Below are positions 1 through 6,829 of a stretch of DNA of 8,402 nt, one piece after another. The notes beneath the pieces are model-generated. The model was not told the origin of the DNA and ran no database searches. It was given only the letters and a program-made list of their open reading frames with translations. The position numbers and the translations under genes are program-made. Source of the DNA: Clostridia bacterium (lineage in GTDB: Bacteria > Bacillota > Clostridia > Peptostreptococcales > Anaerovoracaceae); the NCBI GenBank assembly GCA_024403005.1, contig JAKSSQ010000075.1:1-8402 (forward strand), given 5' to 3'. How positions within the stretch are numbered: position 1 is the first letter of the stretch; each line of letters opens with the position of its first letter.

Positions 1-73
1 CAAGCTTAACATACTAATTTTAACACCCGGCGAAACATAAACAAATACTAAAAATTCATATTTGCCTAAAACT

Positions 74-102
74 TTGCAAAATTTTGTGTTATAAGCTATA
101 AT
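74..102 (+). promoter_or_regulatory. Sigma-70-like promoter of the NSS transporter gene
   Basis: A TTGCAA -35 box at 74-79 and a perfect TATAAT -10 box at 97-102 are separated by the ideal 17 bases. Transcription would begin near 109, leaving a leader of about 80 bases before the ATG at 191. The bases from 1 to 73 are AT-rich and hold no coding region that I can support. I saw no clear operator or riboswitch fold in the leader. The box match is seen directly; activity is inferred. Confidence 0.75.
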
Positions 103-178
103 AAAGACGGATTTGTTGTATAAATAGCAAAACTCAGGCATAAGACTACATTTTTTTATGTCTCAAAAACATATTTTC

Positions 179-184
179 AAGGAG
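179..184 (+). promoter_or_regulatory. Ribosome binding site that sets the NSS start at 191
   Basis: AAGGAG lies 6 bases before the ATG at 191. An in-frame ATG at 158 would add 11 residues but follows a T-run with no Shine-Dalgarno match. The Met at 191 also begins a short, Lys-rich N-terminus just before the first membrane segment, as is normal for bacterial NSS proteins. Confidence 0.85.
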
Positions 185-190
185 TTAATT

Positions 191-1591
191 ATGGACAAAA
201 AACAAAAGAGAGGCAGTTTTACCGGCTCTATCGGTTTTGTTCTGGCATCTGCTGCCAGTGCAGTAGGTCTGGGAAATATCTGGAGATTCCCCTATCTCGC
301 AGCTAAAGACGGCGGCGGACTCTTCCTCTTATGCTACCTTATTCTTGCGATAACCTTCGGGTTCACCCTCATGGTCTCCGAAATCGCTCTGGGAAGAAAA
401 ACCCGCCAGGGCCCCCTCACCGCTTATAAGCAGCTCCACCCGAAATGGGGATGGATCGGCACATTTGCCTGCCTGGTTCCCTGCATGATACTCCCCTACT
501 ACAGCGCCATCGGAGGCTGGGTTCTCAAGTATTTAAGCACCTACGTTACCATGCATGGCAGCGACGCAGTAGACAGCGGATACTTTACAGGTTTCATCAC
601 CTCCCAGTGGGAACCGGTTCTCTGGTTTGCAATCTTCCTCGGCCTTACAACTCTTATCGTCTACATGGGCGTAGATTCCGGTATCGAAAGAGTTTCCAAG
701 GTGCTCATGCCCATACTTATCGTCCTTATTATCGGAATAAGCGTATTCTCCTTAAGGCTTAAGTTTACAGATGCAGAAGGCATCACCCGCACAGGCATGC
801 AGGGGCTCAAAGTCTACGTAGTGCCCAATTTCCAGGGGCTCACGGCTCGCAAGTTCTTTATTGTACTTATGGATGCAATGGGCCAGCTGTTCTACTCCGT
901 AAGCGTAGCCATGGGCATTATGGTTGCCTACGGTTCCTACGCCAAGGACGAAACGGACCTGGTTAAATCCACAAACCAGATTGAAATTTTCGACAGCATT
1001 ACAGCTTTCCTGGCCGGATTAATGATTATTCCCGCAGTATTCACCTTCATGGGTGCAGAAGGCATGTCCGCAGGCCCAAGTCTCATGTTCGTGTCCCTGC
1101 CCAAGGTGTTTGACGCAATGGGCAGCATCGGTGGCATCGTAGCGATCTTATTCTTCGTAACCGTTTCCTTCGCAGCTGTAACCTCTTCCGTATCCATCAT
1201 GGAAGCCATCGTTTCCAGCTTTGTAGATAAGTTCCATGTAAACAGAAAGGCAGCTATCCTGCTCACTTCCGGCGCAGCTTTCGTTATAGGCCTCATCGTA
1301 TGCTTCGGCTACAACCTGTTCTATTTCGAACTGCCTCTGCCCAACGGCTCCGTCGGCCAGATTCTGGACGTTCTGGACTACGTAAGCAACAGCGTGCTCA
1401 TGCCCATCCTGGCAGCTGCAACCTGCATCTTAATCGGCTGGATTGCAAAGCCCCAGGTTATCATCGACGAAGTTACACGCAACGGCGAACACTTCGGCAG
1501 AAAAGGACTCTACATCGTTATGGTTAAGTACGTAGTACCCGTGCTGCTGCTCTTCCTGTTCCTGCAGTCCTTCGGAATTATTAATCTTTAG
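191..1591 (+). CDS. Sodium-dependent amino-acid transporter, NSS (SLC6-like) family
   Basis: This 466-residue membrane protein belongs to the neurotransmitter:sodium symporter family, which couples inward sodium flow to uptake of amino acids or related amines across the cytoplasmic membrane. About 11 hydrophobic segments are visible, the usual number for the short bacterial branch (Tyt1, MhsT). The unwound first segment carries the signature GLGNIWRFPY (residues 26-35) followed by a GGG turn at 41-43. Segment 6 has FYSVSVAMG (about 234-242), and segment 8 has TSS at 331-333, where family members bind the second sodium. Asp268 in segment 7 appears to match the acidic residue that makes bacterial relatives chloride-independent. 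The substrate cannot be told from sequence; tryptophan, tyrosine or another hydrophobic amino acid is plausible. The gene has its own promoter and a terminator 39 bases after the stop, so it is probably a single-gene unit. The family is certain, the substrate unknown. Confidence 0.95.
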   Translation: MDKKQKRGSFTGSIGFVLASAASAVGLGNIWRFPYLAAKDGGGLFLLCYLILAITFGFTLMVSEIALGRKTRQGPLTAYKQLHPKWGWIGTFACLVPCMILPYYSAIGGWVLKYLSTYVTMHGSDAVDSGYFTGFITSQWEPVLWFAIFLGLTTLIVYMGVDSGIERVSKVLMPILIVLIIGISVFSLRLKFTDAEGITRTGMQGLKVYVVPNFQGLTARKFFIVLMDAMGQLFYSVSVAMGIMVAYGSYAKDETDLVKSTNQIEIFDSITAFLAGLMIIPAVFTFMGAEGMSAGPSLMFVSLPKVFDAMGSIGGIVAILFFVTVSFAAVTSSVSIMEAIVSSFVDKFHVNRKAAILLTSGAAFVIGLIVCFGYNLFYFELPLPNGSVGQILDVLDYVSNSVLMPILAAATCILIGWIAKPQVIIDEVTRNGEHFGRKGLYIVMVKYVVPVLLLFLFLQSFGIINL

Positions 1592-1630
1592 GCGCAGTTC
1601 TGCGTGCCCAACTCAAACCATAAAAAATAA

Positions 1631-1658
1631 GGATGTACCGCAATGGTACATCCTTTTT
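1631..1658. terminator. Intrinsic terminator shared by convergent genes
   Basis: A perfect 9-base-pair stem (GGATGTACC at 1631-1639, GGTACATCC at 1645-1653) with a 5-base loop is followed by TTTTT on the plus strand. On the minus strand the same hairpin is followed by TTATTTTTTA. It can therefore end both the NSS transcript from the left and the three-gene minus-strand operon whose last stop lies at 1683. Confidence 0.92.
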
Positions 1659-1682
1659 GCTTGCAATTAATTGGATTCAGCC

Positions 1683-2543
1683 TTACTCGTAGTGCTTTAT
1701 TAAAGCCTGATTTCGCAGGTCTCCGAGGCCCTGCTCTTCCAGAACCAGATAGTTCTTGAGAGCTGTTTCCAGAACTTCCAGAGTAAGATTATCTGCCAGA
1801 GCTTCTTCGTCTGCAAGGCGCATGTCCTTAATGAAGTGCTTCATGAAGAATCCGGGAGCGAAATCGCCTGCAACGATCTTGGGGCCGAGTTTGCTCAGCT
1901 GGCTGCTTCCTGCAGCGCCTGTGGATACGGATTTGAGAACTGTATCTGCGTTGAGGCCTTTAGCCTTTGCATAAGCCAGAGCTTCGCATACGCCGGAAAG
2001 AGTTCCTGCGATAATAATCTGGTTAGCCAGTTTTGCGTGCTGGCCGCAGCCTGCAGCGCCGTGGTAGTTGATGTTTGTACCCATGCCTTCGAAGATGTTA
2101 TAGCATGCTTCGTAGTCTTCCTTGTCTCCGCCTACGAGGATGGAAAGTGTGCCGGCCTTAGCTCCGGAGTCGCCACCTGTAACCGGTGCATCCATAACGC
2201 GGAAGCCCTTTGCCTTGCCCTTTTCGTAGAGCTCTTTTGCAAGAGTCGGAGAGCTGGTAGTCATGTCGATAAGGTAAGTGCCGGGGTCTGCGGAATCGAA
2301 GATGTTGCCGGCTTCGAAGTAAACTTCGCGTACGTCTGCCGGGTAGCCTACGATGGTAATAACTGCATCTCTGCCGGCTGCGCACTGGCCGATAGTGTCG
2401 CAGAGAACTGCGCCTTCGGATACTACGTCTTCTACTTTAGCCTTGTTTCTTGCGTAAATATATACCTGGTGGCCGTTCTTCATTAAGTTGCGCACCATGG
2501 ATTTACCCATAATGCCTACACCGATAAAACCGATTTTAGCCAT
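1683..2543 (-). CDS. NAD(P)-dependent beta-hydroxyacid dehydrogenase (3-hydroxyisobutyrate / tartronate-semialdehyde type)
   Basis: This 286-residue soluble enzyme is of the 3-hydroxyisobutyrate dehydrogenase family, which interconverts small beta-hydroxyacids and their semialdehydes using NAD(P). The N-terminal Rossmann fold shows GFIGVGIMG with the dinucleotide glycines at 8, 10 and 13. The substrate loop DAPVTGG lies at 118-124, with Thr where many relatives have Ser. Lys171 in the KLANQ motif (171-175) is the family's catalytic lysine, and Lys239-Asp240 sits in the helical C-terminal domain. The length is normal. The YARNK stretch after the second strand (30-34) resembles members that prefer NADPH, but this is only suggestive. 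It is the last gene of the operon, 20 bases after the aldo/keto reductase, with GGAGG 6 bases before its ATG. No valine-degradation, glycerate or nicotinate-pathway gene is nearby, so the substrate is open: tartronate semialdehyde, succinic semialdehyde and 2-(hydroxymethyl)glutarate are all used in this family. Confidence 0.9.
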   Translation of the reverse strand: MAKIGFIGVGIMGKSMVRNLMKNGHQVYIYARNKAKVEDVVSEGAVLCDTIGQCAAGRDAVITIVGYPADVREVYFEAGNIFDSADPGTYLIDMTTSSPTLAKELYEKGKAKGFRVMDAPVTGGDSGAKAGTLSILVGGDKEDYEACYNIFEGMGTNINYHGAAGCGQHAKLANQIIIAGTLSGVCEALAYAKAKGLNADTVLKSVSTGAAGSSQLSKLGPKIVAGDFAPGFFMKHFIKDMRLADEEALADNLTLEVLETALKNYLVLEEQGLGDLRNQALIKHYE

Positions 2544-2563
2544 TTTTAACCTCCAATTTTGCC

Positions 2564-3739
2564 CTATTTAATTAAAAACTTGCGGGCAACTTCGATACCT
2601 GCCCTGTAAGGCAGCGGACGCAGAGCCTTATCTGCTTCCTTTAACTTTTCGCGGATTGGCAGATGCTGCGGGCAGTGCTGTTCGCACTTGCCGCATCCTA
2701 CGCACTGAGTAGCAAATCCGGGTTCCTTGCGCATGCCCATAACCTGAGCAAATTCAAAGCGCGCAGTGTGCTTCTTTTCCATATACATGAGGTTATAGAA
2801 ATAGAAGTTGCCGGGAATGTCTACACCCTTGGGGCAAGGCATGCAGTATCTGCAGGCTGTGCAGCCTACTTTTTCCTTTGCACGGATAATATTGCGGATA
2901 TTATCTATTAAAGCCAGGTCTTCTTCGTCGAAATGATTGGGCTCAGCGTCGGATGCAACGCGGATATTCTCTTCGACCATGGCTTCGGAGTTCATGCCGG
3001 AAAGAACGCAGGTTACACCGGTCTGGTTCCACAGCCAGCGCAGGCCCAGTTCTGCAGCGGAATAACCCTTGCCGGACTGCGCAAGAGCAGTCTTTGCAGC
3101 TTCGGGCAGCCTTGTAAGCTTGCCGCCGCGGAGCGGTTCCATAATTACTACGGGAATGCCTTTAGCTTCTGCAGCTTCCAGGCCCTTTCTTCCGGCCTGG
3201 GAGTTTTCGTCCTGGTAGTTGTACTGAATCTGGCAGAAATCCCAGTCGTAGGCGTTCAGAATCTTAAGGAACATGTCGGTGTCGCCGTGGTAGGAAAAAC
3301 CAATATTCTTAATGCATCCGTCTGCCTTGCGGTCTGCAATCCACTGCTCTATGCCCAGTTTCTGCAGATTTTCCCACTCTGCATAGTCTGTGAACATATG
3401 CATAAGGTAATAATCCACGTAATCTGTGCGAAGCCTTGTAAGTTCTTCGCGGAAAGTCTTTTCGATGGACGCGGAATTGCGCATCAGGTACTGGGGCAGC
3501 TTTGTAGCGATGTTAACCTTGTCTCTGCAGTTGTTCTTTTCCAGAACCTTGCCCAGAAGTTCTTCGCTGCCGGGGTAAATATAAGCTGTGTCGAAGTAGT
3601 TCACGCCCTTTACGATAGCCAGAAGTATCTGCTTTTCTGCCAGATCGTAGTCGATAGACCCGCCTTTTCTGGTAAAACGCATGCAGCCGAAGCCCAGCTG
3701 AGAGATTTTGTTGCCTTTCCTGTCCTGTCTGTATTTCAT
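2564..3739 (-). CDS. Aldo/keto reductase with C-terminal two-cluster ferredoxin domain
   Basis: This 391-residue cytoplasmic protein has an aldo/keto reductase barrel (about residues 1-285) fused to a ferredoxin-like tail (about 290-365). The barrel shows the catalytic tetrad in order: Asp50 and Tyr55 (in DTAYIYPGSE), Lys80 (ATKLP) and His114 (YLMHMF). The tail has eight cysteines in two motifs: 293, 296, 299 and 302 followed by Pro, then 346, 349, 352 and 356 followed by Pro. These are typical ligands for two [4Fe-4S] clusters. Such fusions are common in anaerobes; the physiological substrate and the role of the clusters are mostly unknown, though electron exchange with ferredoxin or a flavoprotein is the obvious inference. 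It lies 11 bases after the flavoprotein gene and its ribosome binding site (AGAGG, 3745-3749) sits in that gap, pointing to tight co-expression. No defect was seen. Confidence 0.95.
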   Translation of the reverse strand: MKYRQDRKGNKISQLGFGCMRFTRKGGSIDYDLAEKQILLAIVKGVNYFDTAYIYPGSEELLGKVLEKNNCRDKVNIATKLPQYLMRNSASIEKTFREELTRLRTDYVDYYLMHMFTDYAEWENLQKLGIEQWIADRKADGCIKNIGFSYHGDTDMFLKILNAYDWDFCQIQYNYQDENSQAGRKGLEAAEAKGIPVVIMEPLRGGKLTRLPEAAKTALAQSGKGYSAAELGLRWLWNQTGVTCVLSGMNSEAMVEENIRVASDAEPNHFDEEDLALIDNIRNIIRAKEKVGCTACRYCMPCPKGVDIPGNFYFYNLMYMEKKHTARFEFAQVMGMRKEPGFATQCVGCGKCEQHCPQHLPIREKLKEADKALRPLPYRAGIEVARKFLIK

Positions 3740-3750
3740 GTTTTCCTCTG

Positions 3751-4395
3751 CTATCTGTTAATAAAGTGAGTCCACTTGCCTGTTTCTGTTGCAGGCAGAG
3801 CTACTCCTGCCTTCTTGCCTTCTTCGAAGCAGCGCATCATCCAGATCATGTTGCGAGCCAGGTTACGCATGGTCTGCATGCCTTCTTCGTCTGCTTCTGC
3901 ATCTTCCGGATTGAACCCATGCACGTTGTTCCAGTAGGTGGAACCTGCGATAGGCATCTGAGCGATGCCGAAATACTTGTTGAGAGCATCCAGAGTTGCT
4001 GTTGTGCCTCCGCGGCGAGCTACTGCGATAGCTGCACCGGGCTTAAACATGAGGCTGGGATAAAGTCCGTCTCTGCCGCCTGCGTAGAATACTCTGTCCA
4101 GGAAGTCGAAAATTCTTCCGCTGGGATGTGCAAAGTATACAGGTGTTGCGAAAATAAAGCCGTCTGCAGTTTCGGATGCATCAAGGAATTCGTTAACTCC
4201 GTCTCCGTTGATTGCGCATCTGCCGCTCAGTTCCATGCACTTGTGGCACTGCAGGCAGTCTGCGATGGGCTTTGCACCAAGCTGGAAAACTTCTGTTTCC
4301 ACACCTTCTTCGTTGAAAACCTTAATAACTTCTTCCAGAGCGCGCATTGTTGTATTGTTAGCGTGGCTGCTTCCGTTTACGAGCAAAACTTTCAT
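3751..4395 (-). CDS. FMN-binding flavodoxin-fold reductase with compact cysteine motif (iron-sulfur-flavoprotein-like)
   Basis: This 214-residue soluble protein has a flavodoxin-like fold of the NADPH-dependent FMN reductase group. The FMN phosphate loop is GSSHANNTT (residues 8-16), and TPVYFAHPSG (84-93) and ARRGGTT (126-132) are the other flavin-contacting loops expected in this family. Cysteines at 47, 50, 53 and 60 (CX2CX2CX6C) match the compact cluster motif described for archaeal and clostridial iron-sulfur flavoproteins, where four closely spaced cysteines hold a [4Fe-4S] cluster. The protein could therefore pass electrons between ferredoxin, FMN and a small substrate. It is the first gene of the operon, preceded by GAAGGAG 5 bases before the ATG and by a strong promoter. 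Many relatives are annotated only as flavodoxin family or NAD(P)H oxidoreductase; cluster binding here is inferred from the cysteine spacing. Confidence 0.9.
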   Translation of the reverse strand: MKVLLVNGSSHANNTTMRALEEVIKVFNEEGVETEVFQLGAKPIADCLQCHKCMELSGRCAINGDGVNEFLDASETADGFIFATPVYFAHPSGRIFDFLDRVFYAGGRDGLYPSLMFKPGAAIAVARRGGTTATLDALNKYFGIAQMPIAGSTYWNNVHGFNPEDAEADEEGMQTMRNLARNMIWMMRCFEEGKKAGVALPATETGKWTHFINR

Positions 4396-4447
4396 ATTGT
4401 CTCCTTCTATTGCATTAATTTGCCTTGCGTACTTAATAACTTATCTC

Positions 4448-4470
4448 CGGCCCGGTCTGCCCCAGGGCCG
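4448..4470 (-). promoter_or_regulatory. GC-rich hairpin in the leader of the minus-strand redox operon
   Basis: CGGCCC at 4448-4453 pairs perfectly with GGGCCG at 4465-4470 around an 11-base loop. It sits in an otherwise AT-rich spacer, just after the predicted start of transcription near 4478. No T-run follows on either strand, so it does not look like a simple terminator. It could stabilise the 5' end of the mRNA or be a protein site. The inverted repeat is seen; any role is inferred. Confidence 0.4.
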
Positions 4471-4479
4471 AAAGACACA

Positions 4480-4492
4480 GATATAGTATATC
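4480..4492. promoter_or_regulatory. 13-base palindrome over a -10 box; candidate operator
   Basis: GATATA and TATATC form a perfect inverted repeat around a single G, and the repeat covers the whole -10 box of the minus-strand operon. A regulator bound here would block that promoter. AT-rich promoter boxes are sometimes palindromic by chance, so this is a candidate only. No regulator gene is in the window. Confidence 0.35.
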
Positions 4493-4513
4493 CAATAAAT
4501 TCATATCTATCAA
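4485..4513 (-). promoter_or_regulatory. Promoter of the flavoprotein / aldo-keto reductase / dehydrogenase operon
   Basis: Read on the minus strand, TTGATA (4513-4508) and TATACT (4490-4485) are separated by exactly 17 bases. Both boxes are close to the sigma-70 consensus. Transcription should start near 4478, about 80 bases before the first ATG, and run to the hairpin at 1631-1658. Confidence 0.75.
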
Positions 4514-4528
4514 ATAGGGATTTTGGAG

Positions 4529-4534
4529 TATAAT
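4529..4534 (+). promoter_or_regulatory. -10 box for the MATE pump gene, weak -35
   Basis: A perfect TATAAT stands about 35 bases before the MATE ATG. The bases at a 16-18 base distance upstream (about 4505-4512) match the -35 consensus poorly, and they overlap the -35 box of the divergent operon. A weak -35 next to a perfect -10 is often seen at activated promoters. A short inverted repeat, CTAT and ATAG around CAA (4507-4517), lies over this region. Confidence 0.5.
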
Positions 4535-4568
4535 GTGTTTTGTACAATTTACGAGGCATTAATTTTTT

Positions 4569-5921
4569 ATGAACAAATCAATCTCTTTAACTCAGGGCTC
4601 CATAGCCCGCAATATGTTTTTCTTCAGCCTGCCGCTGATGTTTTCAAATCTGCTGCAGATGCTGTTCAATATGGCAGACGTAATGGTTGCAGGCCGCTTT
4701 GCAGGGCCGGAGGCTCTGGGGGCCGTTGGGTCAACGTCTACGATTGCCACCCTTTTTACGACTTTCCTTATCGGTATCGGCAACGGGGTTAACGTAATCG
4801 CCGCGAAGGATTTCGGTGCAAAGGACGAAAAAGGCGTCTCGGTGACGGCCAATACATCCTTTATAATCTGCACCGTCGTAGGTTTCCTTACGACTGCTCT
4901 CGGCATCGTGTTCGCCCGCCCCATCCTGGTTCTGATGGGAACAAAGCCCGAACTGCTGGAAGGCGCGGTAATTTACCTCAAAATTTACTTCCTGGGCATG
5001 CCTGCCCTCGGTCTTTATAACTATGGAACATCCATCTGCAGCGCCTACGGAGATACTAAAAAACCTCTGTTTTACATGAGTATTTCCGGCGTTGTCAACG
5101 TAATTTTAAACCTTATTTTCGTAATTGCGTTCAATTTAAGCGTCGTAGGTGTAGCTTCCGCCAGCGTTATCTCCCAGTGCCTGTCCGCTGCCCTGCTTCT
5201 CCGCTGGGTCCACAAGTGCGACCAGTACGGATTTACTCCAAGGCACATAAGCATCGACGGCGGCAAATGCCGCAGCATCCTTACCATCGGCCTCTGGTCC
5301 GGTCTGCAGAATTCCATCTTCAGCATTGCAAACTCGGTTATCCTGAGCGCAATCAACACCTTCGATGCATCCATCGTCGAAGGAAACGCAGCCGCAACCA
5401 ACGCAGGTTCACTTATATTTAACCTGATGTGCGCCTTCTACACCGCAAGTTCGTCCTTTATCGGCCAGAACTACGGCGCCGGCAATAAGGAAAGAATTCT
5501 TAAGAGCTATTATTGGTCTCTCTTCTATTCCGTTATGACGGCGACAATTTTCGGCGTTTCGTTCTATGTGTTCGGACGACAGTTTATCGGTTTGTTCACG
5601 ACGGATCCGGCGATTATCGAAGGCGGCATGATCCGAATCAAGATCATGAACCTCCCGAACTTCCTGGCGCCTTTAATGGACTGCACAATGTCCGCATCCA
5701 GAGGGCTCGGCAAGACATTCTGGCCAACGGTATTCGTGCTATTGGGGTCTTGCGTATTCCGAATATTCTGGATTTTTACAATCTTCCCAATGATAGGCAC
5801 CATCGAATCCGTCTACATAGTCTTTCCTATTTCCTGGGTTATTACGGCGGCGCTGGAAATGGTGTACTTCGCAAAAATCTACAGAAATGCAGCCAGAACC
5901 CTTGAAGGGCGTGCAGCTTAA
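4569..5921 (+). CDS. MATE-family multidrug/toxin efflux pump
   Basis: This 450-residue integral membrane protein of the MATE family exports organic cations, drugs or metabolites in exchange for sodium or protons. It shows two homologous halves of six membrane segments. The first half opens with FFFSLPLMFSNLLQMLFN and then ADVMVAG, where Asp37 matches the conserved acidic residue of segment 1; PEALGAVG follows at 47-54. The second half carries the internal repeat signature IGQNYGAGNKERI (298-310), and GVASASVISQ closes the first half (194-203). The length is normal. The start at 4569 is supported by GAGG at 4553-4556, though the 12-base spacing is longer than ideal, so translation may be modest. 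It is divergent from the three-gene redox operon and ends 15 bases before a strong hairpin. The substrate, and whether sodium or protons drive export, cannot be read from sequence. Confidence 0.95.
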   Translation: MNKSISLTQGSIARNMFFFSLPLMFSNLLQMLFNMADVMVAGRFAGPEALGAVGSTSTIATLFTTFLIGIGNGVNVIAAKDFGAKDEKGVSVTANTSFIICTVVGFLTTALGIVFARPILVLMGTKPELLEGAVIYLKIYFLGMPALGLYNYGTSICSAYGDTKKPLFYMSISGVVNVILNLIFVIAFNLSVVGVASASVISQCLSAALLLRWVHKCDQYGFTPRHISIDGGKCRSILTIGLWSGLQNSIFSIANSVILSAINTFDASIVEGNAAATNAGSLIFNLMCAFYTASSSFIGQNYGAGNKERILKSYYWSLFYSVMTATIFGVSFYVFGRQFIGLFTTDPAIIEGGMIRIKIMNLPNFLAPLMDCTMSASRGLGKTFWPTVFVLLGSCVFRIFWIFTIFPMIGTIESVYIVFPISWVITAALEMVYFAKIYRNAARTLEGRAA

Positions 5922-5936
5922 TACCAAAAACACGAA

Positions 5937-5962
5937 AAAACCGGAGGTTTTCCTCCGGTTTT
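5937..5962. terminator. Strong bidirectional intrinsic terminator
   Basis: An 11-base-pair stem (AAAACCGGAGG at 5937-5947 with CCTCCGGTTTT at 5952-5962) has a TTTT loop. The plus strand continues with a T-rich tract and the minus strand with TTTTTT. It starts 15 bases after the MATE stop and ends 1 base before the phosphoesterase stop codon at 5964, so it ends both convergent transcripts. Confidence 0.95.
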
Positions 5963-5963
5963 G

Positions 5964-6803
5964 TTATTTTACAATTATCTCTCTTACGCTCCCCATAAAG
6001 CAGGGTTCGTTTATAAACTGGGGCTTGCCCAGCACTTCAGTCTCGTCTTTAAAGTGCAGGTGCGAAGCGAAAATAGCTTTTACGCATTCACTTTCTTCTA
6101 TGAGCTTCATGACGGCCTTTGTGGTTTCGGAAGCCTTCATCTTCGGGTCGGTTTCTCCGTACTTTTCCAGCACTTCGACAGGCGCACCGACGGACATTAC
6201 CGATTCCCACCACTTCCAGGATTCATCTGCAAAGCTGTCCGAATAGAACGGCAGGTGCAGGAATAATAGCGTCGGAAGCCCTTTTTCCAGCTCTGCTTTA
6301 AGAAATGCGAGCTGCATTTCCGAGAACTGAGCTAGCGAATCGTCCAGAGCAACCAGATTTAAGCCGCCGACTTCCATAGAATCCATGGTTGGGTCACCGG
6401 GGATAAAGCGGAGGAACTGGTCCAGAAAACTGTCTCTGTCCTCTGCCTTTCCGCAGTCGCTGTCGTAGGTATAGTAGTCGTGGTTGCCGAAGGTGTAGAG
6501 ATACTTTCTGCCTTCCAGCGTGGATTCGAGGAATTCGATGTTCGCATCCGACGGGCAGTCGATTACATCGCCAGTGAAGACCAATGCATCGCAGTCTTCC
6601 GAAAGCTTAAGAGCTTCCAGGAAGTTATCTTCCTGCTTTATGCCTCCGGAAAGATCCAGAAAGCCCTTGGTTTTCTTCGCAGACTTTTCCAGAGCTTTAG
6701 CGCTGTCCCTTTCGTCGCAGGTGCTCATGTGGCTGTCGGAAACCTGAAGGATGCGGACCGGAGCTTCCAGGCCTATATTGAGTTCAGTCTTAAGTATTTC
6801 CAT
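5964..6803 (-). CDS. Calcineurin-like metallophosphoesterase
   Basis: This 279-residue protein, probably cytoplasmic (no signal peptide or membrane segment seen), is a metal-dependent phosphoesterase. The two-metal site is complete and in order: Asp23-x-His25 (DSH), Asp79 (TGDVID), Asn107-His108-Asp109 (GNHD), His183 (FLHLP) and His248-x-His250. The last motif reads SHLH instead of the usual GHxH, a change next to, not in, the metal ligands. The family cleaves phosphomonoesters or diesters in nucleotides, cyclic nucleotides, lipids or proteins; the substrate here is unknown. The ATG has GAGG 6 bases upstream. It is the last gene of the minus-strand run, 26 bases after the NifX-like gene, and ends next to the terminator. 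Whether it works with the hydrogenase-like protein or is only co-transcribed is open. Confidence 0.9.
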   Translation of the reverse strand: MEILKTELNIGLEAPVRILQVSDSHMSTCDERDSAKALEKSAKKTKGFLDLSGGIKQEDNFLEALKLSEDCDALVFTGDVIDCPSDANIEFLESTLEGRKYLYTFGNHDYYTYDSDCGKAEDRDSFLDQFLRFIPGDPTMDSMEVGGLNLVALDDSLAQFSEMQLAFLKAELEKGLPTLLFLHLPFYSDSFADESWKWWESVMSVGAPVEVLEKYGETDPKMKASETTKAVMKLIEESECVKAIFASHLHFKDETEVLGKPQFINEPCFMGSVREIIVK

Positions 6804-6829
6804 GGAAAACCTCGCTCGCCGCGGCTATA

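Noticed and set aside
158..190. Upstream in-frame ATG for the NSS transporter
   Set aside because: No Shine-Dalgarno sequence precedes it, whereas AAGGAG stands at the right distance from the ATG at 191.
1836..2486. Plus-strand reading frame (216 codons) opposite the hydroxyacid dehydrogenase
   Set aside because: In-register antisense shadow of a well-supported enzyme gene; composition is not protein-like.
2933..3769. Long plus-strand reading frame (278 codons) opposite the aldo/keto reductase
   Set aside because: It is in exact codon register with the minus-strand gene, so it stays open only because that gene avoids TTA, CTA and TCA codons. The product is Cys/Val-rich with no recognisable domain.
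3766..4533. Plus-strand reading frame (255 codons) opposite the flavoprotein
   Set aside because: Same codon-register effect as above; it runs through the divergent promoter region and has no domain signature.
4533..4562. Tiny nine-codon frame before the MATE gene with GGAG upstream, as a possible leader peptide
   Set aside because: Its ATG overlaps the -10 box, so it would lie upstream of the predicted transcript start.
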